Below are positions 41,217 to 50,600 of a stretch of 64,000 nt of DNA, in pieces. Below the pieces are notes generated by a model. That model had not been told where the DNA came from. It did not search any database and was given only the letters and a program-made list of their open reading frames with translations. This DNA is from MGML01 sp034416335 (GTDB lineage: Bacteria > Chloroflexota > Dehalococcoidia > Dehalococcoidales > UBA2162). Every line of letters begins with the position of its first letter. Position 1 is the stretch's first letter. The stretch spans positions 7,100 to 71,099 of the forward strand of contig DAOULV010000023.1 in the NCBI GenBank assembly GCA_034416335.1. The letters run 5' to 3'. A program made the position numbers and the translations under genes.

Positions 41217-42560
41217 TTAAATATAGAAACGTTCTCTGAATACCTCTTCGAGCGTGTCAAGAAATATATCACATTCCGCAATAGTATTATAAAAGTAAAA
41301 GGACGCTCTGTACATCATTCTCTGTTCACCCGGTAGCTGGGGACCCGACCATCCCTGACCGAATTCCTTATTCAGGAAAGAATGCACGCAAAACTGCCCG
41401 TCCCTGATCATTACATTACTTTTTTCACTTAATTCCTCGGCTATCCCGTTTGCATTTGGCCTTTTAATTTCGAAAGAGAGTATTCCGCTTCTTTTCCCGG
41501 GATCTCTCGGCCCGAGTATGTGAAACCAGCCGAGGTCTCCGTAACGCTCCAGCAGCTTCTCCGACAGGTAGGTATTAAGGTTCTTTTCCTGTGCCCTGAT
41601 ATTTCCCATACCGACGTTCAGCAGGTACTTCACCGCCGCACCTGCTGCAATCTGGCCGGGATAATCCTGCAAACCCACTTCGAACCTTTCGGGTGGCATA
41701 AGAAGGTTGTATTCCTCGTAGGTGGTATCGATGATAGTATCTCCGCCGAGCATGGTGGGTAATACGACGTCTTCGGTCTCATTTTCTTCCAGTGTTTCTT
41801 TACCCAGATATTCGGCTTTTCCGTAGAGAACGCCGACTCCCCTGGGACCACACATCTTGTGCAGGGAAAAAACCAGGAAATCCACGTCCAGTTCTTTAAC
41901 ATCGACAGCCTGGTGGGGGATGGTCTGAGCTCCGTCGAGCAGCACCCTGGCGCCGTACCGGTGGGCAAGACTGACAATCTCTTTCGCCGGTAAGGTATAG
42001 CCCGTAAGATTCGAGGTATATCCCATACTTACCAGTCTAACGCGGTTGTTTTTCAGCCTGTCTTCGAACACATCGAGGTCTATCTCTCCGTCTTCAGTAG
42101 AGTCTATCGGTATCGTCTCGATAATTCCCTTTTTGCGTAAACGGAGCCAGGGTATCAGGTTCGAGTTGTGTTCTTTATCCGTATGAAGGACCACATCCCC
42201 CGGTTTGAACTGGGTACCGAGGGCAACGATATTTACGCCGTGACTGGAGTTCAGAGTAAAAATGATTTCTTTATGGGAATCGGCATTGATAAAATCCTTG
42301 ATGATATGCCGTGAACCCTTCATTCCCCGGTCAGGGTTACCGTCGATGCGGTCGGTTACTTCTCTGGCAAACCAGTGCCTGCTCCTACCTTCTCCGCAAG
42401 CCGGAAAATCGTTGTAATATTCATTGAAAGCATCTATGACCTGTTTGGGGACAAGCGTGTTACAGGCATTATCGAAATATATCGGCGGCGCACCGTTTTG
42501 AAGATTTTTTAAGGACGGGAAATCTTTCCTTACCCATTCGAGTGGATTCTCGCTGGTCAA
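41217..42560 (-). CDS. Class V aminotransferase, cysteine desulfurase-like (SufS/CsdA type)
   Basis: The 447 aa PLP enzyme has NGAPPIYFDNACNTLVPKQV at the N-terminus, FTLNSSHGVNIVA, a GARVLLDGAQTIPHQAVDV strand with the cofactor-binding Asp, and the PLP lysine in FSLHKMCGPRGVGVLYG near residue 228. The C-terminal MIRDGQFCVHSF offers a cysteine near the place of the SufS persulfide cysteine. With the NifU-like gene it could make Fe-S clusters, or release selenium from selenocysteine. It is divergent from the adjacent selenoprotein gene. The class is sure, the substrate (cysteine or selenocysteine) is inference. Confidence 0.85.
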   Translation of the reverse strand: MTSENPLEWVRKDFPSLKNLQNGAPPIYFDNACNTLVPKQVIDAFNEYYNDFPACGEGRSRHWFAREVTDRIDGNPDRGMKGSRHIIKDFINADSHKEIIFTLNSSHGVNIVALGTQFKPGDVVLHTDKEHNSNLIPWLRLRKKGIIETIPIDSTEDGEIDLDVFEDRLKNNRVRLVSMGYTSNLTGYTLPAKEIVSLAHRYGARVLLDGAQTIPHQAVDVKELDVDFLVFSLHKMCGPRGVGVLYGKAEYLGKETLEENETEDVVLPTMLGGDTIIDTTYEEYNLLMPPERFEVGLQDYPGQIAAGAAVKYLLNVGMGNIRAQEKNLNTYLSEKLLERYGDLGWFHILGPRDPGKRSGILSFEIKRPNANGIAEELSEKSNVMIRDGQFCVHSFLNKEFGQGWSGPQLPGEQRMMYRASFYFYNTIAECDIFLDTLEEVFRERFYI

Positions 42561-42767
42561 TTATGTCTCCTTCCTTCAAGTATTATACTTAAAGGATTTA
42601 CAGACGTCCAATAATTAATATAATAATTATTATAATACTCAACTATCCGGAGTACCGGCAGAAGATTGTGCAGTATAATACAATTATTCGAACGATTTTC
42701 AGAGAATTGACAAACATTTCAGATATCCCTGACAATTATCCTTACTATAAAACACAGGAGTTGCAAA

Positions 42768-44528
42768 ATGGCAGAAAAGGACAGAATTTATAAGTGTCTC
42801 AACCCGGTGGGAATGCAGTTGCCCATCAAAACGTTCCCCCTTGCACCCCGTCTGGATACGCTGGATGGTAAAGAGATATATCTCAGCATCACCGGCGAAC
42901 CCGATATTACTATCCCCCTGGAGAAAAAACTTAAGAGCGACTACCCGAACGTCGACTGGAAGATAAAGAAGACCTACGGCATAGTACCGGTCGAGATATC
43001 GGAAGAAGAGATGAAAACAGCCGACGGTCTGATACAGGCGATATGCTGGTGAAGCGGAGCTGTATGGAGGCAGTTGCCTTATCTGGCCAAACTGGAAAAA
43101 GCGGGTATTCCTACCGTAGTAGTAGACCTCGAAGACCAGGAACAGATGGTCAAACAGGAAGCCCTGGTAAGTGGTGTTCCTAAAATCCGCTACCTGCACG
43201 CTTCCCGTACGCTGCCCGGTCCCGAGGACGTGGACAACTGGATAGAGCCGATGTTACAGGAATTACTCCGCCCTTTGAACGACGAGGAAAAAGAAAGCGG
43301 GATGTATACCATTCCCCAGCAGAGAATAATATTCGAAGGCACCCTCGAGGAAGCCCAGGACTTCTACCAGCAGACCGAGTGGATTCCTCTCCCCGTTGAA
43401 GCTCCGATAGCCAAATACACCGACGGCTTCCCGATTGTAGTCCCCACCGAAGAAAAGGTGAAGTGGATGCTTACCGGCACCAGCCACGAACCGGATGAAA
43501 TAATTACCCACCAGGCCGACAGGCTGGCAACGCAGGGAGAAGCGACCAGCGAAGGCAGATTGGAGATAAGAAAAGGGGACGTAGTCAGGTTCCAGCCTCT
43601 GAAAAGGACGGCGACGGTCGAACAGGTAGCAGTAAATGCCGTGATGGCTGGATGTCGACCCGAACACCTTCCCATCGTACTGGCTATAGCTCAGTCGGGA
43701 ACCCCTATCAGCACGACCAACTTTCCCAGCCAGGCGGTGTGTGTCTCCGGTCCCATCGTCAAAGAAATAGGTATGAACACCGGCTGCGGTATGTTCGGAC
43801 CGGGCAGCATCGCCAACTCACCCATCGGACGAGCCTACCAGCTGATGGCTATCAACCTCGGCGGAGCAGTACCCGGGGTCAACCGGATGGGCTGCCTGGG
43901 AAGTCCGCTCAACAACGGCGGCGTAGCCTATGCCGAGAATGCCGGCGGCCTGCCAACGGAATGGAAAGGACTCAACGAGGAGTACGGTTTCAGGAAAGAT
44001 GAAAACATCGTGATGGTCCAGATGATTACCGGCGGTATACTCGGTTCCCAGTTCTCGCCGGGCGGCTACCGGGCTCTTCAGAAGAGCGGTCACGGCGGAA
44101 TCGCCAGGAAGTTCGACGTCAAGGGTACCCCGGGTCCGCACAACTGGCTCGACTACCTGGTACCGGAACTTTACGCCGGGCGTGAAGGTGCCTGGGCGAT
44201 AGTAATGGTCCCCGAAATGGCACAGCACCTGGTGGACCTCGGATTCAAGTCCAAGGACGATGTATACAAGTATCTCTGGGAGAAAGGATTCGAACCTCTG
44301 AAAAAATACAGGGGGCGGTCGTGGCCCGATTTCAGGAGAAACGGCTGGACGGGCATTGAGAAGACTTCCGGGAAACCCTGGAAGGAACTTCCCGACGACT
44401 ACATGGTACCGGCTGCCGGTGACGACCCCAATCAGTTTTGCATTGTAATAGGTGGCGGACAGGAAGAAGCCTGTGTCCAGCTAGCCGGTGACCGCGGTAA
44501 CGCCTTCAGCATTGATGCCTGGAAGTAG
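42768..44528 (+). CDS. UGSC-like selenoprotein A (Sec at codon 95, UGA at 43050-43052)
   Basis: The frame from 42768 runs through one TGA at 43050 and stays open to 44528, giving 586 aa. Residues 1-170 resemble the UGSC-family domain as I remember it: APRLDTLDGKEIYL, then a variable helix, then the redox loop AICWU-SGAVWRQLPYL, then LEKAGIPTVVVDL. The family motif U-G-S-C is here C93-W-U95. The second domain (about 190-586) has YTDGFPIVVPTEEKVKWML, ATVEQVAVNAVMAGCRPEHL and GPHNWLDYL blocks. A hairpin 16-27 nt after UGA serves as SECIS. The protein is cytoplasmic, probably a redox enzyme. A paralogue at 45281 keeps the same arrangement. Confidence 0.88.
43053..43085 (+). promoter_or_regulatory. 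Candidate SECIS hairpin, selenoprotein A
   Basis: AGGC, loop AGTT, GCCT (43068-43079), extendable by a G-U pair; the loop G is at 43073, 21 nt after UGA. The paralogue has the same loop at the same distance although the flanking codons differ. Confidence 0.65.
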
Positions 44529-44635
44529 CCCTCACGCCAACGATAGAATAACCGGTATCCCACTTTTGTAAAGCGGGATTAAGGGGGATTTCTAAATCCC
44601 TCTCAATCTCTCCCGTATCAAGCACGGACAGGACT

Positions 44636-44845
44636 ATGGATGAACTTAAACTGCTCGAACTTATCAACAAAGCTTACCGTGAACTGGAGCGGAGTCGTGA
44701 AGCGAACGCCAGCAGTTCGCTGATTAGAGTACTCGAAGAGGAAATCAAGGAGCTTGAGAATATTTTCGCTACCGGTGACGCGGAACGCCTCGAAAAGAGG
44801 GCTTTCCTCGACCAGTGCGCCGAAAAATTCGACAAACAATACTAG
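44636..44845 (+). CDS. Small coiled-coil protein paired with selenoprotein A
   Basis: The 69 aa protein MDELKLLELINKAYRELERS continues with REANASSSLIRVLEEEIKEL and a C-terminal KRAFLDQCAEKF. It is helical with heptad-like leucines and one cysteine (near residue 62). The gene at 47194 after selenoprotein B encodes a paralogue with the same plan (LLQKIHRKQIEIEE, SANAGSDTIATLENELMKL, KQAFMDNCRG), including the equivalent cysteine in the F-[LM]-D-x-C motif. The partner may be a redox or assembly subunit of the selenoprotein. No family is recognised. Confidence 0.7.
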   Translation: MDELKLLELINKAYRELERSREANASSSLIRVLEEEIKELENIFATGDAERLEKRAFLDQCAEKFDKQY

Positions 44846-45200
44846 TATCCTGTCTTACAAGTTCGCTGAATACGTTATTGGTTCTGCCGGACTCGTTCAT
44901 GGTTCGATAAACTCACCATGAACGGAATAGAATAGCATAGTACCGCTCGTCCTGAGCTTGTCGAAGGACGAGCAGATTATTCAAGGTATTTCCGAGACGC
45001 GATACTGGTACGTTGTAACACAAAAATAGTCTGAAGCTGGTTCTATAACCAGTCCCTTCCCCCTTGATGGGGGAAGGTTAGGATGAGGGTGATTTTAATC
45101 CTCTTCCTCAAGGAAGAGTAAACAATAAGCATGTTATTCCGAAAAACTAAGCGTTACCTGGTACCAGACAAAAAAATGACCGACACAGGCTGAAATTCCA
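44846..45200. repeat. R2 and R1 repeats between the two selenoprotein cassettes
   Basis: R2 at about 44888-44972 (TTCATGGTTCGATAAACTCACCATGAA and CTCGTCCTGAGCTTGTCGAAGGACGAG) followed by an inverse R1 at about 45008-45165. No gene is seen in 44846-45280. Confidence 0.75.
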
Positions 45201-45224
45201 CCTGATAGCGGATATATCGCTAAC

Positions 45225-45253
45225 TTGAAAATACCAACCGCTTTGTTTAATAT
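45225..45253 (+). promoter_or_regulatory. Promoter of the selenoprotein B cassette
   Basis: TTGAAA, 17 nt, TAATAT, 28 nt before the ATG. An imperfect palindrome TAGCGGATATATCGCTA (45206-45222) lies just upstream of the -35 box and could bind a regulator. Confidence 0.6.
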
Positions 45254-45280
45254 ATTCCTATCAAAAAAAGGAGAGTTCAT

Positions 45281-47035
45281 ATGGCAGGAAAAATCTATAA
45301 ATGCCTGAATCCGACAGGTGTCCAGATGCCAGCTCAGCAATTCCCACTTGCCGAGCGCATCGATACTATTAACGGAAAAACTATTCACCTGAATATCTGC
45401 GGCGAGCCTGATATAACCATACGCCTTGAACGGAAACTCGTTGCGGAATATCCCCAGGTAAACTGGCTGATCAAGAAGACAAACGGCATCGATCCGGTCA
45501 GGATGAGTGAAGAAGAAATGAAGACGGTGGACGCCGCTATCCTCGGGGTATGCTGGTGACATAACGCCGTCAGAAGGCAGTTGCCTTATCTGATCCAGCT
45601 TGAAAAAGCCGGTATCCCCACCGTGTTAATCGATTTCTTCGACCAGGATGGATTCGTCGAGAGTGAAGCCCAGGTACTCGGCGTCCCCAAACTTCGCTAC
45701 ATGCATGCCCACCGAATCATGCGCGGGACAGAGGACGTAGAGAGATTCATCGACGAGATGTTCGACGGAATTACCCGCCCCCTGACTGATGAAGAGAGAC
45801 AGGAAGGAATGTGGAGGCCTGAAGGAACAAGAATACTGTTCGAGGGAACCCTTGAAGATGCTGAAGAGTTCTATATGCAGGCAGAAAAAAACGAATGGCA
45901 GCTTGGCGCCCCCTATGCCAGATACACCGACGGTTTACCGATCGTGGTACCCACCGAAGAACGGGTGGAAGCAATGCTTAAAGGCACCAGCCACGCTCCA
46001 AATGAAATAATCAACCTCCAGGCAGACCTGCCGGTAAGAGCTGCTCCTGAAGCCATAGGTAACGACCCGATAATACGAAAAGGCGAACCGGTACGTTACA
46101 TGCCTACAAGAAGGGTAGCTACAGTCGAACAGGTTGCAGTAAACGCGGTAATGGCCGGCTGCAGGCCCGAATACTTTCCCGTGGTACTTGCCATAGCCGA
46201 AGCTTCCGCCGGGACCGGTGACGGTCGCAACGGACAGGGCTTTATCGTCAGCGGACCTATCGCCGAGGAAATCGGAATGAATTATGGTTTCGGACTCCTC
46301 GGTCCCGGTAACCCGGCCAACATAACCATCGGTCGCTCCTCCAAACTGATGTGGCGTAACCTGGGCGGTGCTTTACCGGGTATTACCGTAACCAGCAACT
46401 GGGGAGATAACCCTGCGGTTAATACCGGCTTCTGCATTGCTGAGTACGCCGGCGGACTTCCAAAGGAATGGAAAGGTCTCAACGAAGAACTCGGATACAA
46501 GAAGGAAGAGAGTGTAATCATGGTCACCCATCCGGGTTCATTCGGTATAGGACAGCACTTTATGCCCGGTGTCTACCGAGCCCTCCAGAAGGACGGGCAC
46601 GGCGCGATGGCGAGGTATCTGGGTGTCAAGGGTGTTCCCGGCCCTCATAACTGGCTTGATTACCTGTGTGTAGGGCTGTGGGCGGACCGCGAAGGCGGCA
46701 TTACTCTGTTGATGATACCAGAAATGGCACAGCACCTGGTGGATATCGGATTCAAGTCCAAGGAGTCTGTTGCCGAATACATCTGGAAGAAGAGCTTCGA
46801 GCCGGTCAAAGAATACCGGATGCGCGGCGCACCCGATTTCGCTACCAACGGCTGGAGATCTATCGAACCTACCTCGGGTAAACCCTGGCTGGAACTGGAT
46901 GACGACTATATGGTACCGGCCGGTGGTTTTTCTCCAAAAGCAAACCAGATTCTTGTCTGCGGCGGTGACGAAGAGACCTGCCATCGCTTCGGCGGCGGAC
47001 AGGGTCAGCCGTACCTCATCGACAACTGGCGGTAA
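45281..47035 (+). CDS. UGSC-like selenoprotein B (Sec at codon 93, UGA at 45557-45559)
   Basis: This 584 aa paralogue of selenoprotein A reads through TGA at 45557. It shares IYKCLNPTGVQMPAQQFPLA, the redox loop GVCWU-HNAVRRQLPYL, LEKAGIPTVLIDF, YTDGLPIVVPTEERVEAML, ATVEQVAVNAVMAGCRPEYF, GPHNWLDYL and GDEETCHRFGGGQGQPYL. C91 and U93 are conserved and the residues after U are not (SGA against HNA), so C-x-U is the likely redox pair. It is preceded by a good promoter and followed, after a terminator, by a small coiled-coil gene. Differences in the second domain suggest distinct substrates. Confidence 0.88.
45560..45592 (+). promoter_or_regulatory. Candidate SECIS hairpin, selenoprotein B
   Basis: AAGGC, loop AGTT, GCCTT (45574-45587), a perfect 5-bp stem; the loop G is 21 nt after UGA, exactly as in selenoprotein A. 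Confidence 0.7.
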
Positions 47036-47060
47036 TCGTATTCAAAATCAGACAATATAA

Positions 47061-47091
47061 AAGAGAGTCTCGGATGATCCGGGACTCTCTT
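47061..47091 (+). terminator. Terminator after selenoprotein B
   Basis: 13-bp stem AAGAGAGTCTCGG with complement (one G-U pair) and a 5-nt loop, followed by CTTTTC. Confidence 0.75.
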
Positions 47092-47193
47092 CTTTTCAAG
47101 AAGCAAAACAACTGAAGAAATATGGATAATTTGTCCAGTATAGGATATGATATATCCTGTATAATAGATCAAGAGTATAACAAGGAGTAAAAG

Positions 47194-47382
47194 ATGAACG
47201 AAGTAGAACTGCTTCAAAAAATCCACCGCAAGCAAATCGAGATCGAAGAGGGTAAATCTGCCAACGCAGGCAGTGACACCATCGCCACGCTCGAAAATGA
47301 ATTGATGAAATTAGTCGATATTATGACGGCTTATGAAAAATCCGAGGATAAGCAGGCGTTCATGGACAACTGCAGGGGATAG
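47194..47382 (+). CDS. Small coiled-coil protein paired with selenoprotein B
   Basis: The 62 aa protein MNEVELLQKIHRKQIEIEE has the same plan as the 69 aa protein at 44636: two leucine-zipper-like helices and a C-terminal AFMDNC cysteine. A strong -10 (TATAAT at about 47160) and a palindrome GGATATGATATATCC just upstream suggest its own promoter and operator, although the selenoprotein terminator also separates it from that gene. GGAG precedes the ATG. Its own terminator follows at 47401. Confidence 0.7.
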   Translation: MNEVELLQKIHRKQIEIEEGKSANAGSDTIATLENELMKLVDIMTAYEKSEDKQAFMDNCRG

Positions 47383-47400
47383 ACCACCCAAAACTGATAA

Positions 47401-47432
47401 AAAAGGGGATGGTATTTAACCATCCCCTTTTT
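47401..47432 (+). terminator. Terminator after the small coiled-coil gene
   Basis: Perfect 13-bp stem AAAAGGGGATGGT and complement with a 5-nt loop, followed by T. Confidence 0.8.
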
Positions 47433-47449
47433 ATGCATTTTAAACTAGT

Positions 47450-47626
47450 ACCATGTAGCGCTTAATTTTTCGGAACAACGTGCTTTTTGTTTCCTCTCCC
47501 TTGAGGGGAGAGGATTAAGGTGAGGGTGAAAATCGGATTTGTATCACCCTCATCCTGACCTTCCCCCTTAAGGGGAATGGACTGGTTGTAGAACTAACTT
47601 CAGACAGTTATTAATGTTACAGCGTA
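47450..47626. repeat. Palindromic intergenic repeat, family R1
   Basis: Full R1 copy from CGCTTAATTTTTCGGAAC to TTATTAATGTTACAGCGTACTAG between the small gene and the convergent purL. Confidence 0.8.
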
Positions 47627-50600
47627 CTAGTTCTCTTTACACCACTTATATGCGTTCTGGAACATTTTCAACCAGGGTGAAGCCGGCAGGACATAGTCGC
47701 CGACTTCCTTCTTCCAGTCGCCTGTTTTCCATTCTTCGGGTACATAAGGCCACTGCCAGAGTAGAAAAGTACGCTCGGGGTGGGGCATTATCGCCAGGTG
47801 CCGGCCGTCTTTAGAGCAGAAAGACGCTATCCCGGCTGGCGAGCCGTTCGGATTGAACCGGTATTTTTCAGTCGGTATGCCATCATCATCCACGTAAGCA
47901 ACCGGCGTCAGGTTCTGTTCCCTGGCGGCTGCCAGAATATCCGGGTCAGGACAATACAGCTTTCCGCCGCCATGGGCGGTCCAGATACCGAGTATGGAGC
48001 CTTCCATGCCCTTCAGCATCATCGCCGGACTTTCGGATATTCTCACCATTCCCCAGTGGGATTCGAACCTCTCGGAGTTATTCGTAATGAACCTCGGCTG
48101 GCTGGTTTCGGGAATCCCCTCCCAGGGGACGATACCGAGGAAAGCCATCAACTGGCAGCCGTTACATATGCCGAGAGAAAAAGTATCTTGTCGTTTGAAG
48201 AAATCTTCAAACTCCTTTTTCAACCTCGGGTTGAATTTAATAATTCCCGCCCAGCCTTTTGCCGGGTCGAGTACATCGGCGTAAGAGAATCCCCCGACGA
48301 AAACGATCCCCCTGAACTTTTCCAGGGTTATTCGCTCTTCGAGGATGTCTGTCATCGTGACGTCCCAGGTCTCGAATCCCGCCCAGTAGAAGGCGGAAGT
48401 CATTTCACGGTCGCCATTGCTGCCCTCGTCGCGGATGATAGCCACTTTCGGCCGGCTGTCGCCGCGCAGGCTTCCCGGAGTTACCGGTTCGGGTTCGAAC
48501 GTCAGGGTATAATTAACCCCTGTCCTTTCGCGATAGGTTGTCTGTTCCTTTGCCATTCCGACATTCATCTGTTCCTGTTCCAGCCTGTCGCTGGTGGACT
48601 CCCACCACGAAAGGAGTGTAATTGTATCTATATCCAGTACAATTTCCTCTCCCCGGTTAATTTTCACTCTCTTTTCACGGGAAGTTTCGCCTAGTACCGA
48701 ATATGACAGGCCATGCTCCTCCAGGATAATCTTTATCCTGTTTTCATTATCCGGCAGGTACTCCAGCACCAGACCGAGTTCTTCCGAAAACAGCCGGGCT
48801 ACAATGTCATCTTCACCGGGAATATCAATGGTAAATCCGCAGTTACCGGCGATGGCCATTTCGACCAGGGTCGTAATCAGCCCGCCGTCACTCCGGTCGT
48901 GACAGGCAAGTATCAGGTCTTCATCGAGGATTTTCTGGACTACCCTGAACATACTAACAAGAAGCTGGTAGTCATCAACATCGGGAGACTCATCACCGAT
49001 TTGACCGAAAGCCTGGCCTAATGCGGAACCGCCGAGCCTGTTCCTTCCTTCCGACGGATCGATGAATACCAGCCTGCTTTCTCCGGGTCTTTTAATATCG
49101 GGGGTAAGTTTTCGCGTAATATCCGGCATGGTTGCGTAGCCGGAAACTACCACTTCCCCCGGAGCTTTCACATTTTCGTTATCCACCCTGGCTGCCATCG
49201 ACAGGCTGTCTTTTCCGCCGTCCACGGCAATCCCGAGCTGCGTAATCAGTTCAGCCAGCGCCCTGGCTGCGTCATAAATCCTGGCTCCTTCGCCGGGAAG
49301 TTTCGCCGCCCACATCCAGTTCACCGAACACTTGATATGGCTCAGTTCGCTTATCCTTGCCGAGACCATGTTAGTCAGCATTTCACCGACCGCCATCCTC
49401 GCCCCGGCTTTTTCATCGATAAGCATTTTTATCGGCTGTTCGCCGATAGCCATTGCCCCGCCGGTTATACCGAAATGGCTCTGAGCGATTACCGCCACGT
49501 CGGAAACGGGAAGCTGGAGAGGTCCGCAGCACTGCTGCTGGGCAATCAGTCCGGTAACACTCCTGTCGACCTTGCGAACGAGGTAGCCCTTGGAACCCAC
49601 CGACGGCAGTTTGAAAACGAGTTCCAGCGCTTTTTCGACCGCCAGTCCTTCCGGCAGGTTAAGCGGTTCCAGTTTTCGCGGTACTCTTTCGAGATTATAT
49701 GATTTCGGCGGCATCTCGCCCAGGATTTTATCGAGCGGTAAATCGACTGGCGTCGAGTCATCTTCCTCGTCGTATACAATAACCCGTCCGTCACCGGTGA
49801 TTTCACCGAGTATTTCACAGTTCACTTTTTCTCTTTCACAGATAGCCCGGAATTCGTCGATTCTTTCCTCATGTATCAGGAATGCCGAACGTTCCTGGTA
49901 TTCGGCACACCAGATATCGGCTACCGTCATAGACGGGTCGCCGAGGCTGAAACGCCGTATGTATATTTTCCCGCCGGCCGGATCTATGATTTCCGCCAGC
50001 ACGTTAGCCGGACCGCCGGCGCCCTGGTCATGGACTACGAGTAAGGGATTATCTCCCTCTTTCTCAGCGCAGGCCCTGATAACGCGGTTTAGTTTATTTT
50101 CCATTTCGGCATTACCGCGCTGTACTGCATTGAAATCCAGCTCGGCGATATTCTCTCCCTGTATCATACTGGAGGCGGATCCTCCGCCCATTCCTATCCG
50201 GTAGGCGGGCCCTCCCACCTGGACGACAAGTATTCCGTTTTCCGGTTCCCGGGGTTCGACGTTCGTGTCGTCTATCTGGCCTATACCTCCGGTGAACATA
50301 ATCGGCTTGAGCCAGGCCCGTCTTTCCTTATCGGGTAAAACCTGTTCGAACGTCCTGACGAATCCCTGTATCAACGGTTCGCCGAACTTGTTCCCGTAAT
50401 CGGAAGCACCGTTACTGGCTTCAATCAAAATATTGAGGGGTGACGCCAGTTCGTAAGGATAGGTGAGTCCTTCCGGTTCTCCCGGTATCTCGAAATCCGG
50501 GATATTGAGTGATGCCGTACAGTAAGCAGCAGTTCCGGCAACCACAAAGCTGCCTTTACCGGTGGCATGTCCATCGCGTATCCTGCCGCCCGTACCGGTA

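Noticed and set aside
43074..44528. A stand-alone gene starting at 43074 (and likewise at 45581)
   Set aside because: It is the same frame as the upstream ORF, separated by one TGA; the apparent TTG start lies inside the SECIS-like hairpin with no ribosome site, and homology continues on both sides. It is the C-terminal part of a selenoprotein.
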